NCBI GenBank assembly: GCA_009781175.1
Contig: WQYQ01000001.1
Coordinates: 186,001 to 250,000, forward strand
Origin: Betaproteobacteria bacterium
GTDB taxonomy: Bacteria; Pseudomonadota; Gammaproteobacteria; Burkholderiales; Rhodocyclaceae
Reading direction: 5' to 3'
Length of the DNA stretch: 64,000 nt
Numbering within the stretch: position 1 is the stretch's first letter; the number at the start of each line of letters is the position of its first letter. Under the pieces are notes generated by a model, which made no database searches, was not told where the DNA came from, and saw nothing but the letters and a program-made list of their open reading frames with translations. This document shows positions 7,017-15,834 of the stretch, piece by piece. A program made the position numbers and the translations under genes.

Positions 7017-9026
7017 ATGCGGTATGCGCACGAAATCGACCAGGGAACGGGCTTGCGAGCCTGGCTTGGGCGTAAGCAAGCTGACGATCACGATCGTCGC
7101 AAAACCAACCGCGACGCCAAAAACGCCGCTTGCAATCGGCTGGACGCCAAACCACGCATGCGCCAGCGAGCCACCAAACAGCGGATGGGTGCGCACGGCG
7201 TAGAAAATCGTCACGAACAGGCCGGAAACCATGCCCGCGACAGCCCCCCATTTGTTCGCGCGGCTCCAGAAAATGCCTAGCGTAAGCGCGGGGAAGAAAC
7301 CCGCAGCCGCAATCGAAAAAGCAAAGCCCACCGTCTGCACAATGCCTTCCGGCCGCTGAGCGGCGAGCCAGGCCGCCAGCGAGGCGACCAGAAGCAAGGC
7401 GGTCTTGGAAACGACGAGACGCCGCGGTGTCGAAGCGCGCGGATTGAACGTGCGGTAATAAAGATCATGCGACAAAGCGCTCGAAATCGTCAGCAGCAAA
7501 CCATCGGCCGTGGACAAGGCCGCGGCCAGACCGCCCGCCGCCACGAGACCCGTTATGACATAAGGCAGCCCTGCGATCTCGGGCAATGCAAGAACAATGA
7601 CATCAGGATTGATCTGCAGCTCGGCAAGCTGAAGAATGCCATCGCGGTTGAGATCCTCGATCCTCACCAACCCCATCTTGCTCCAGGAAGTAATCCAGGC
7701 CGGCAGTTGGTCGATCGGCATGCCGACGAGCTTAGTGTAAATCTCCCACTTGGCGAATACCGCATACGCGGGTGCCGCCAAATAGAGCAACAAAATAAAA
7801 AAGAGCGACCAGACCACCGAGCGCCGCGCGGAAGCGACGCCCGGCGTAGTGTAATAACGCGTGAGAATATGCGGCATGCCCGCGGTGCCGACCATCAAAA
7901 CGAACACCAGGGCGATGAAATTATTCCGCGCGCCGCTCGAAGATCCGGCCTCGCTTGTGACAAACGGCTCCGCATGCGGGCGCGGCGGCTGGGCGAGTGC
8001 CAGTTCGTCGGCGCGGTCCTTGCTCCAACGGCTCTTCGCTTCGGCCGAACCCTTGGGCAGCTCGCGCAATTCCCGCTGCGCCGCTGCGATCTCGCGTGTC
8101 GGCGTATTGGGTTTGGTGCGCAGCCGTTCAAGCTCCTGCGTCGCGGCGGCCCGGCCCACGACGAGCGATTCGGGCAAATCGGCAATTCTTTGCGCCAAAA
8201 CCTCGGCCTGCGCCGCACGCAAACGGCGCACTTCCTGTTCTTTGGGGTCGTCGGCCAGCTTTTGCTCCACCGCGGTAATTTTTTGCAGAACCTGACCATA
8301 CGTCAGCTGCGGTAGTGCAATGCCGGTCACCTGCCAGGAAAGGATGCCGATCGGCACGAGATAAGCCACGATCCGCACGATGTACTGTGTGATCTGGGTC
8401 CACGTCACCGCGCGCATGCCACCCAGAAAAGAGCAGACGAGGACACCGGCCAGACCGACGAAAATTCCGATCTCGAACTGGATGCCGGCAAAACGGCTCA
8501 TCACCAGGCCGATTGCATAGATTTGCGCAACGACGTAGACAAAACTCGCCGTCACCGCGACCGCAACGGCGATCAAGCGCGGCAGATGCCCTTCATAACG
8601 GTCGCCAAGGAAATCGGGAATCGTGAACTGGCCGTAGCGCCGCAAATACGGTGCGAGCATCAGGCCCACAAGGACATAGCCCCCCGTCCAGCCCATCACG
8701 AACGCGAGACCGTCGAAACCCGACACATACAAAGTTCCGGCCAGACCGATGAAGCTCGCGGCGCTCAACCAATCGGCCGCGGTCGCCATGCCGTTGAATA
8801 CAGCGGGAATGCGGCGTCCCGCGACATAGTATTCGACGACGTCGGCCGTGCGGGTAACGACACCAATCGCGGCATAAACGACAATCGGCGTGAGCAGAAA
8901 AATATAGCCGATCCAGCGCGGCGGCAGGCCGGCGAACTCGGCGCCGAACATGAGCAGCACGAAGCCGGCGAAACCGACGACATAAAGCAAGTAAAGCTTG
9001 GTCAGGCGGGAGGAATAGACATCCAC
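6999..9026 (-). CDS. Sodium:solute symporter, VC_2705-like large subfamily (acetate-type)
   Basis: This 675-residue symporter of the SSS family is close to acetate permease ActP but longer (ActP is 549 residues). About 13 hydrophobic segments are visible. Residues about 250-360 form a charged, coiled-coil-like insertion absent from ActP. Residues 458-469 (DLNRDGILQLAE) match a canonical EF-hand calcium loop. The start is GTG at 9026 with AGGA seven bases upstream. The last residues, HDHQSR, and the TGA stop are encoded inside the repeat element, so the C-terminus has been replaced or extended. It follows the DUF294 gene by 30 bases. Acetate or another short organic acid is the inferred substrate. 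Confidence 0.88.
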   Translation of the reverse strand: MDVYSSRLTKLYLLYVVGFAGFVLLMFGAEFAGLPPRWIGYIFLLTPIVVYAAIGVVTRTADVVEYYVAGRRIPAVFNGMATAADWLSAASFIGLAGTLYVSGFDGLAFVMGWTGGYVLVGLMLAPYLRRYGQFTIPDFLGDRYEGHLPRLIAVAVAVTASFVYVVAQIYAIGLVMSRFAGIQFEIGIFVGLAGVLVCSFLGGMRAVTWTQITQYIVRIVAYLVPIGILSWQVTGIALPQLTYGQVLQKITAVEQKLADDPKEQEVRRLRAAQAEVLAQRIADLPESLVVGRAAATQELERLRTKPNTPTREIAAAQRELRELPKGSAEAKSRWSKDRADELALAQPPRPHAEPFVTSEAGSSSGARNNFIALVFVLMVGTAGMPHILTRYYTTPGVASARRSVVWSLFFILLLYLAAPAYAVFAKWEIYTKLVGMPIDQLPAWITSWSKMGLVRIEDLNRDGILQLAELQINPDVIVLALPEIAGLPYVITGLVAAGGLAAALSTADGLLLTISSALSHDLYYRTFNPRASTPRRLVVSKTALLLVASLAAWLAAQRPEGIVQTVGFAFSIAAAGFFPALTLGIFWSRANKWGAVAGMVSGLFVTIFYAVRTHPLFGGSLAHAWFGVQPIASGVFGVAVGFATIVIVSLLTPKPGSQARSLVDFVRIPHDHQSR

Positions 9027-9056
9027 GCAAAGTTCCTGTTCTGGATTTAAAAGCGC

Positions 9057-10502
9057 CTAGAGTCGGAATTCTGCCTTCAATCGATCTTGCAAGCGCACAG
9101 CCTGACGAAACGCATGTTTGAGGATCTGGCGTTCAAGGTGATTCAAATCGCGCGCGGGATCGATGCGATTCGGGGAACCATAGCGCACCTCACCTTGCTG
9201 ATTGCGCAGACGCAGCATCTGAATGAAGTGATAGCCATCGATCGCGGCGGCGATATCCTCCCCGCCGAAAGACTCATGCCGGGCCGCGTCGCGCAAACGC
9301 TGCACGGTATTCGTCGCGCGCAAGCCTTGCTGAAGCGCGAAGAGGCGCGCGGCGTCGACATAAGGCCGGATGCCGTCGCGCTTGAGTTCCAGGGTGCGCG
9401 GATAGTCCGGGTTGCGGTCGAACGTGAAAGCGCGAATCAGGCCAAGCGGAGGGCGGCAGCTTAAAACGTTGATCGCCATCAGGCGCTGAAACAGCGCGGC
9501 CCCGGTTGTATGTTCGTTGAGCCAATCATGCAGCGTTTCGGCAAGACGCGTCTCGCCGTAAAGCGAGCGGAAATCGAAAAAGATGCACGCATTGAGCAGC
9601 GAGACCGGCTCACCGTGCGTAATCCATTGCAAAAAACGTTGTCGCCACTCGCTTTCGGACAAGCACCATTCGGGATTGCCGGCCATGATCTTGCCTTTGC
9701 AGAATGGAAACCCGCAGGCATCAAGCGCGGCATTGACCTTTTGCGCAAACGCGAGGAAGCGCGGCCGCAGCGCTTCGGCTTCGGCCTCGTCGCTGGCGGT
9801 AAAAATGATACCGTTGTCCTGATCGGTCGCTAGCGTCTGCTCGAAACGGCCTTCCGAACCGAACGCCAGCCAGCTCCACGGTACTTTCGGCAAATCGCTC
9901 TGTGCAACGATCAGATCGATCGCATGCAGCGCGATGATGTCGTTGAGCGAGGAAATCCACTGAATGATCTGCTCCGCGCCGAGCCCTTGCCTGACGAGCC
10001 GGTGCGAGAACTCGCGCAGCTTTGCCGCCGCTTGCGCCAGCTCTTCCACGCTGCGCGCCGAAAGCGCGGCGTTGACGACATCCTCCGAAGCGATGCGCTG
10101 CGTGCTGTAGAGATCGCCGCGCGACACCACGCCGAGTAAACGACCCGCGCGATCGAGCACGCTGACATAGCGCACATTGCGGCGCGCCATCAACAGCACC
10201 GCATCGTAGGCGCTGGCCTCTTCGCCGAGCGAAACGACGCCCGCCGTCATGACTTCTTCGACCGGCCGCCAGAGATTCATTTCTTCCGAGAGCACGATCC
10301 GGCGCAGAACATCGCCAAACGTCAGGATGCCAAGCGGCGGGTCGTCGCCGTGCGCGATCAAAACGGAACCGATCCGCCCACTGTCCATCCGTTCGAGCGC
10401 TTCGCGAATGCTTGCCGACGGCGCAACGCAAACCGGCGCGCGGCGGATGAGGTTGCGCAGCGGGGCATGCAAGGAAAATTCTTGCGTTACAACGTGTTCC
10501 AC
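9057..10502 (-). CDS. CBS-domain / DUF294 nucleotidyltransferase-like protein
   Basis: This cytoplasmic protein has about 481 residues. Two CBS motifs span residues 12-135 and would bind adenine nucleotides. A polymerase-beta-like nucleotidyltransferase motif follows: G-S at 215-216, then D227 and D229 in ATDQDN. The DUF294 C-terminal region makes up the remainder. Relatives resemble GlnD/GlnE-type signalling enzymes, and many have an extra N-terminal cyclic-nucleotide domain that is missing here. I chose GTG at 10502, which falls just after the exonuclease stop (10513-10515); the frame stays open further upstream but would overlap the exonuclease gene. The gene lies between the exonuclease and symporter genes, as in other VC_2705-type loci. 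Confidence 0.85.
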   Translation of the reverse strand: MEHVVTQEFSLHAPLRNLIRRAPVCVAPSASIREALERMDSGRIGSVLIAHGDDPPLGILTFGDVLRRIVLSEEMNLWRPVEEVMTAGVVSLGEEASAYDAVLLMARRNVRYVSVLDRAGRLLGVVSRGDLYSTQRIASEDVVNAALSARSVEELAQAAAKLREFSHRLVRQGLGAEQIIQWISSLNDIIALHAIDLIVAQSDLPKVPWSWLAFGSEGRFEQTLATDQDNGIIFTASDEAEAEALRPRFLAFAQKVNAALDACGFPFCKGKIMAGNPEWCLSESEWRQRFLQWITHGEPVSLLNACIFFDFRSLYGETRLAETLHDWLNEHTTGAALFQRLMAINVLSCRPPLGLIRAFTFDRNPDYPRTLELKRDGIRPYVDAARLFALQQGLRATNTVQRLRDAARHESFGGEDIAAAIDGYHFIQMLRLRNQQGEVRYGSPNRIDPARDLNHLERQILKHAFRQAVRLQDRLKAEFRL

Positions 10503-10512
10503 TTGATTCAAC

Positions 10513-12657
10513 TCAGTATTTGATCCGCGCTTGAAAGGTTTTTTCCGATGCCTTGCGCGCCTGGGCCAGTGTCCGAATTCCACGTTCGGCAAGCAAGGGC
10601 AGCATCCTGAGGAAAAGCTGGGCCGTGACTTGCGCATCGCCGCTCGCATCGTGGCGCCCCTGCACCGGCACGCCGAAACGCTCGGCGATCGCTTCCAGGC
10701 GATGGGTTTCCTGATTCGGATGCAACACGGCGGAGAGCAGCAATGTATCGAGCACGGGCTGATCGAAACGTAAACCTGTCGACGCCTCCTTGATCTGTAG
10801 GAAACGCATGTCGAAAGCGGCATTATGGCCGACCAGAACGGTATCGCGCGCAAATGCATGAAAGGAAGTCAGCACCTCGCCGATCTTCGGCTTGCCGAGC
10901 AAGGAGGCGCGCGAAATGCCGTGGATCGCTTCGGCCGCGGGGTCGATATTCCGCTCGGGGTCGATCAATTGATCAAAGCGCTCGCCGCGCAACAGGCGCC
11001 CGTTGAGGATGCGCACCGCGCCGATCTGGATGATTTCATCGCCGCCGGAAGGGTTCAATCCGGTCGTTTCGGTATCGAAAACCGTATAGGCCAATTCGCT
11101 CAGCAGGCGCTCGTCGAGCGCGGCCCCTTTTACCGACCACGCGAAGAGATCGAAATCGTAAAACTCGGGCCTGGCCTCGTCCGAGGAGAGCCGGCCTTCA
11201 TTTTCATCCGGATCGCCGAGCGGCAGCATGATGCGGAAATAAGAGCGCGCGCGCACTTTGTCGCGCCCATACGCGATATCCGCCTGATGCTGCGCGAGCA
11301 CTTCGCGGATCGAACGCGAACTCGCCTCGCCCGCGAGTGCCAGCGGCTCGATTTCCCAACTCGCCGCGGTTTCATTGGCGATGCCAAATCCGATCCATGC
11401 CAACTCGATACACGCCATCGAATCAAGCAAACTCAGCGATAGCCTCAACTCGCGCAGATCCTGCGCATCCTGCAAACGGCGCGCCAGCCCGACCAGCACC
11501 TGCACCAGGGCGAAACTCTCGACACGCAACCAGACATCGTTTTCAAGCGCTTCAATATGCACCGTCAAATCGGTTTTGGCTTCGATCCGGCGCGCCGCGC
11601 TGGAAACCAGATCGGCCCCTTGCATGGCTTCGAGACGCGTTGCCGAGCGTAAAAGTTCGGAAACCTCCGGCGTCGCGGCATTGATGCGATCGAGCAACAA
11701 GGTCGATTCGCTCGAAATTTGCTCGACGATGCGCGCACGCTGAATTTGGCTCATCTGCTCGAAGCCAGACAAACTCTCGGCCGCCAAGTGAATCACCGCG
11801 GCGCTCGCGCGTTGCGACTGCGTGAGCAACTCAAGCAGGCGGTCGCGCTTGATCGTTTGCTCCGCCTCGCGCGTCACATCGTCGATCAGCGCCAAAAACC
11901 CGCTCAGGCGTTGTGCCACGGGCTCGGCTCCGGCCGGCGCGACAGGCGAGACACGAACGCGGACAAGACGGCCCGCGTTGGTAACCGTGACAAAACTAAC
12001 CTGGACATGCGCGGCATTCGCCGCCAGCCGTTGCTGGATTCTTTCTTCCGCATGCGCGACCAGACGCGGATCGAAAACCGCGGCGAGCGGCCGCCCCAGT
12101 CCAAGCAGAAAGCCCCCGACCAAATCGCGCACCCGGCTGTTATAGAGCAGCACACGGCCTTCCTTGTTGCAAGCGATCACGCCTTGCGGCAATTCGGCAA
12201 CCAGTGTCGCGAACTGATTGCGTTCGCGCTCCACGCTTTGTTTTGCTGCGGCAGCCTGTTCGGCCGCATTGCGGCGTGTCGCATGCAATTCGGTCAACAG
12301 GCGTTCGATCCGCTCTGTAAGCACGCGAATCTCCGGACCTGCATCGGATTCAAGCAACAATTTATCTGGCACCGATTCCACGCCAGGCGCCGCATTCACT
12401 TTGCTTGCCAATTCGAGCCGATCGGCCAATAAAAGGCTGGCGCGCGCGGGGCAACTGATTTGCCGCCATGCCAATACACCCGCCACACCCGCGGCAAAAC
12501 AACCGATCAGCATGGCAAATGGCGTTTGCCCCACAAGGAGCGCCATGAACGCTTCGCGTTGATCGGCTGGGATTTGACTGTGCACCGCCGCCATGGCTGC
12601 GATCAGCGTTAGCAAGGGCAACAGTGCAAGGATAAGAATACTAAGTTTGCGATTCAT
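10513..12657 (-). CDS. Membrane-anchored PAS-exonuclease fusion (DEDDh 3'-5' exonuclease)
   Basis: The protein has 714 residues. Two hydrophobic segments lie in residues 5-65, followed by a coiled coil and a PAS-like domain (ELPQGVIACNKEGRVLLYN). A region that looks like a degenerate histidine-kinase module comes next. The C-terminal exonuclease domain (about 525-690) has all DEDDh motifs: FDTETTGL with D528, HNAAFDMRF, and HDASGDA. The start is ATG at 12657 with GGAGG ten bases upstream; the longer open frame upstream has no support. The fusion suggests a membrane sensor controlling a nuclease. It leads the exonuclease-DUF294-symporter operon. Confidence 0.85.
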   Translation of the reverse strand: MNRKLSILILALLPLLTLIAAMAAVHSQIPADQREAFMALLVGQTPFAMLIGCFAAGVAGVLAWRQISCPARASLLLADRLELASKVNAAPGVESVPDKLLLESDAGPEIRVLTERIERLLTELHATRRNAAEQAAAAKQSVERERNQFATLVAELPQGVIACNKEGRVLLYNSRVRDLVGGFLLGLGRPLAAVFDPRLVAHAEERIQQRLAANAAHVQVSFVTVTNAGRLVRVRVSPVAPAGAEPVAQRLSGFLALIDDVTREAEQTIKRDRLLELLTQSQRASAAVIHLAAESLSGFEQMSQIQRARIVEQISSESTLLLDRINAATPEVSELLRSATRLEAMQGADLVSSAARRIEAKTDLTVHIEALENDVWLRVESFALVQVLVGLARRLQDAQDLRELRLSLSLLDSMACIELAWIGFGIANETAASWEIEPLALAGEASSRSIREVLAQHQADIAYGRDKVRARSYFRIMLPLGDPDENEGRLSSDEARPEFYDFDLFAWSVKGAALDERLLSELAYTVFDTETTGLNPSGGDEIIQIGAVRILNGRLLRGERFDQLIDPERNIDPAAEAIHGISRASLLGKPKIGEVLTSFHAFARDTVLVGHNAAFDMRFLQIKEASTGLRFDQPVLDTLLLSAVLHPNQETHRLEAIAERFGVPVQGRHDASGDAQVTAQLFLRMLPLLAERGIRTLAQARKASEKTFQARIKY

Positions 12658-13016
12658 ACTTACACAGCCTCCCCGACTGAATTCAGTATGCGCTTTGGAA
12701 AGATAGGTGATTGAGGTGGAGATCGGGAACGGGTCCGTGCGTTGAACAGCAATCGGTAGCGTTGTGCTTTGGATAAGCACGCATCGCGCGGCATTTCCGG
12801 CAATAAAAGGAACGGTAAGGGTGTCCCCCAACACCCTTACCGCTTCAAACCGTCGGCCATTGCCGACGTCCCTCTCATGCCAGGACCCGGAGCGCAGTTT
12901 CCCTGCGCCACCCAGCCGGGCGGCATTCGCGCAGCCGAACTGCGCGCCCTTCCTCAATTATTACCGCAAGCGTTCAATGCGCCTGTAATTGATTTCACAC
13001 GCCGATGCCGATGTCA
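12658..13016. other. Intergenic region between acs and the exonuclease gene
   Basis: These 359 bases hold the acs terminator-like hairpin (12814-12841) and must carry the promoter of the exonuclease-DUF294-symporter operon. I found no convincing coding frame and could not identify -35/-10 boxes with confidence. Confidence 0.6.
12814..12841 (-). terminator. Hairpin downstream of acs
   Basis: A perfect 11-bp stem (GGTAAGGGTGT / ACACCCTTACC) has a six-base loop. On the minus strand it is followed by GTTCCTTTTATT, a weak T tract. It lies between acs and the exonuclease gene and probably ends or attenuates acs transcription. Confidence 0.6.
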
Positions 13017-14990
13017 TCAAACCTTGAGCTGTTCGAGGATCGCGGGATTTTCCAGCGTCGAGACGTCTTGCGTAATCTCGTCGCCTTTCGCGAGCGAACG
13101 CAGCAGGCGGCGCATGATTTTTCCCGAACGCGTCTTGGGCAGATTTTCCCCAAAGCGGATGTCCTTCGGCTTGGCGATCGGGCCGATTTCGTGGCCAACC
13201 CAATCCTGCAACTCCTTGATGACTTTTTTCGCCTCGTCGCCCGTCGGCCGGGGTCCCTTGAGCACAACGAAGGCGCAAATCGCCTCGCCGGTCAGGTCGT
13301 CGGGCCGTCCGACCACCGCCGCTTCGGCCACCAGCGGGTTGGCAACGAGCGCGGATTCGATTTCCATCGTTCCCATGCGGTGACCCGAAACGTTCAGCAC
13401 GTCGTCGATCCGCCCGGTGATCGTGAAGTAACCGGTGTCCTTGTCGCGAATCGCGCCATCACCCGCAAGATAGTATTTGCCCTGAAAATCCGCCGGGTAA
13501 TAGCTCTTCTTGAAGCGTTCCGGATCGCCCCAGATCGTGCGGATCATCGAGGGCCACGGCTTTTTCACCACGAGGATACCGCCCTGCCCCCAAGGCACAT
13601 CGTGCCCGGTTTCATCAACGACGGCGGCCTGAATGCCGGGGAACGGCAGCGTGCACGAACCCGGCACGAGCGGCGTCACGCCCGGCAGGGGCGTAATCAT
13701 GTGACCACCGGTTTCGGTTTGCCAGAAGGTGTCGACAACCGGGCAGCGGCCACCGCCGACCTTGTCGTAGAACCACTGCCACGCGGCCGGATTGATCGGT
13801 TCGCCGACGGAGCCGAGCAAGCGCAGGCTGCTCAGGTCATAGTTTGTCGGGGCGGTGTTCGGATTGGCTTCGGAAGCCTTGATCAGCGAACGGATTGCCG
13901 TGGGCGCGGTGTAGAAAATCGTTGCCTTGTGCGCTTCGATCATCTTCCAGAAACGGCCGGCGTCGGGATAAGTCGGCACGCCTTCAAAGACGATCTCGGT
14001 GACGCCGCATGCGAGCGGGCCGTAGGTAATGTAAGTGTGGCCCGTGACCCAGCCGATGTCCGCCGTGCACCAGAAGATGTCGTTCGGCTTGACGTCGAAA
14101 CTCCACTTCATCGTCAGGATCGCGTGCAGCAGATAGCCGCCCGAGGAATGCTGCACGCCTTTGGGCTTGCCGGTCGAACCCGAGGTGTAGAGCAAAAACA
14201 AGGGGTGTTCGGCATCGACCCATTCCGGCTCGCAAGTTTCGGCCTGCCCTTCGAGCAAGTCATGCAGCCAGATATCGCGGCCAGCAACCATGTCGCAAGC
14301 GCCGCCCGTGCGACGGTTGACGACGACCTTTTTAACCGATTCGCAACCGCCCATCGCAAAAGCCTCGTCGATGATCGGTTTGAGCGGGATGTTCTTGCCG
14401 CCGCGGCATTGTTCGTCAGCCGTAATGACCGCGACCGCGCCAGCGTCCTGCACGCGCTCTTGAACGCTCTTGGCCGAGAAACCGCCAAACACGACCGAGT
14501 GCGTGGCACCAATCCGGGCGCACGCCTGCATGGCGGCCACGCCTTCGACCGACATCGGCATGTAGATCAGCACACGATCGCCTTTCTTGATGCCGAGCGA
14601 CTTCAGGCCATTCGCGAATTTGCTGACGAGTTTGAGCAGCTCGGAATAAGTGACCTGCGTGACCTTGCCATCGTCGGCCTCGAAGATGATCGCCACCTTG
14701 TTGCCCAGGCCCGCTTCAATATTGCGATCCAGGCAGTTGTACGAGACATTCAGCTTGCCGTCATCAAACCATTTGAAAAACGGCGCATTCGATTCATTGA
14801 GGACACGGGAAAACGGCTGCTTCCAGCTTACATGTTCGCGTGCCAGACGTGCCCAATAGCCTTCGTAGTCGCGCTCGGCTTCATCGCACAAAGCCTTGTA
14901 CGCGGCCATTCCGGAGATCGTGGCATTCCGAACAACTTCCTCGGATGGATGAAACACTTTGTGTTCATGCACGGAATCGATCTGGGACAT
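13017..14990 (-). CDS. acs: Acetyl-CoA synthetase
   Basis: The 657-residue cytoplasmic enzyme activates acetate with ATP and CoA to acetyl-CoA. The adenylate-forming motif [14 protein letters not shown], the FWQTETGG segment and the C-terminal [11 protein letters not shown] are all present. The lysine near residue 624 in the last motif is the site of control by acetylation in homologues. Length is normal for the family (about 650). It lies upstream of a symporter module in the same direction, with a hairpin between them. Together with the SatP-family transporter the window is well equipped for acetate uptake and use. Confidence 0.97.
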   Translation of the reverse strand: MSQIDSVHEHKVFHPSEEVVRNATISGMAAYKALCDEAERDYEGYWARLAREHVSWKQPFSRVLNESNAPFFKWFDDGKLNVSYNCLDRNIEAGLGNKVAIIFEADDGKVTQVTYSELLKLVSKFANGLKSLGIKKGDRVLIYMPMSVEGVAAMQACARIGATHSVVFGGFSAKSVQERVQDAGAVAVITADEQCRGGKNIPLKPIIDEAFAMGGCESVKKVVVNRRTGGACDMVAGRDIWLHDLLEGQAETCEPEWVDAEHPLFLLYTSGSTGKPKGVQHSSGGYLLHAILTMKWSFDVKPNDIFWCTADIGWVTGHTYITYGPLACGVTEIVFEGVPTYPDAGRFWKMIEAHKATIFYTAPTAIRSLIKASEANPNTAPTNYDLSSLRLLGSVGEPINPAAWQWFYDKVGGGRCPVVDTFWQTETGGHMITPLPGVTPLVPGSCTLPFPGIQAAVVDETGHDVPWGQGGILVVKKPWPSMIRTIWGDPERFKKSYYPADFQGKYYLAGDGAIRDKDTGYFTITGRIDDVLNVSGHRMGTMEIESALVANPLVAEAAVVGRPDDLTGEAICAFVVLKGPRPTGDEAKKVIKELQDWVGHEIGPIAKPKDIRFGENLPKTRSGKIMRRLLRSLAKGDEITQDVSTLENPAILEQLKV

Positions 14991-15251
14991 CGTGGCACTC
15001 CTCCTAATTGAATTTCGAAATTTTTAACCGTGTCTGCCATGTGGCATCTCGGCATTCTAAATAAATCCGACGCTAAGACAGATTTTGTTAGCCTTTAAGT
15101 ACACCTCTCATGCCTTACGCAGCTCTTACACTGCCAAACCTCACTGTAACGTAACAGGAAGCCAGCCCTGTTAAAATTAGCCGTTCGGATTTCCGCCCGG
15201 CACTGTTTTCCCAACCAATACCGACCCAACGACTTATCTTTAATCCTTCCA
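14991..15251. promoter_or_regulatory. Divergent promoter region of acs and yqhA-fumA
   Basis: The two genes are transcribed away from each other across 261 bases, with an AT-rich centre around 15010-15180. Promoters for both must lie here. TAAAAT at about 15173-15178 is a plausible -10 box for the plus-strand genes, but I see no good -35 partner. Confidence 0.4.
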
Positions 15252-15812
15252 ATGAACAAGTCCTCCAAGTATCTGGAACGCTTCATTTTCGGCAGCAGAT
15301 GGCTGCAAGCACCGCTATATGTGGGACTGGTTTTCGCGCAGGCCGTCTACGCCTACAAGTTCCTCACCGAACTGGTGCATCTCGTTTTGCATGCGACGAC
15401 CTTGTCCGAAGTCGACATCATGCTCATCATATTGAGCCTGATCGATGTGGTGATGGTCGCGAATCTGCTCATCATGGTCATCGTCGGTGGGTATGAAACC
15501 TTCGTCTCGCGGCTCGACCTGGCCAGTCATCCGGACCAGCCCGAATGGCTCTCGCATGTGAATGCCGGCGTCCTGAAGATCAAGCTTGCCGTGGCGTTGG
15601 TCAGCATTTCATCGATTCATCTGCTCAAGGTGTTCATCGAAGTCGGTGCACAAATAAGCGCGGCAACCTCCGAGTTCCAACTTCTGGCCATCAGGCAATC
15701 GGCCATCATCCAGGCCGGTATTCACCTGACATTCGTGGTTTCAGCCTTGATCCTGGCCTACACCGACAAGCTGACAAACAGCTCGCTGAACTTAAGCAAA
15801 GGTACCCATTGA
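15252..15812 (+). CDS. UPF0114 / YqhA family membrane protein
   Basis: This 186-residue inner-membrane protein belongs to the UPF0114 (TIGR00645, YqhA) family. It has the family opening (YLERFIFGSRWLQAPLY) and three to four hydrophobic segments. The conserved block VGGYETFVSR lies near residue 80. Function is not established; homologues often sit beside fumarase or respiratory genes. It is 22 bases upstream of the fumarase gene in the same direction and is almost surely co-transcribed with it. Confidence 0.88.
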   Translation: MNKSSKYLERFIFGSRWLQAPLYVGLVFAQAVYAYKFLTELVHLVLHATTLSEVDIMLIILSLIDVVMVANLLIMVIVGGYETFVSRLDLASHPDQPEWLSHVNAGVLKIKLAVALVSISSIHLLKVFIEVGAQISAATSEFQLLAIRQSAIIQAGIHLTFVVSALILAYTDKLTNSSLNLSKGTH

Positions 15813-15834
15813 TTTTGCAGGAGGAGTCAAACTA

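Noticed and set aside
13005..15011. Long open frame of 668 codons on the plus strand, opposite acs
   Set aside because: It mirrors the codon pattern of acs, is rich in Arg, His and Ala, and matches no family; a GC-rich shadow frame.
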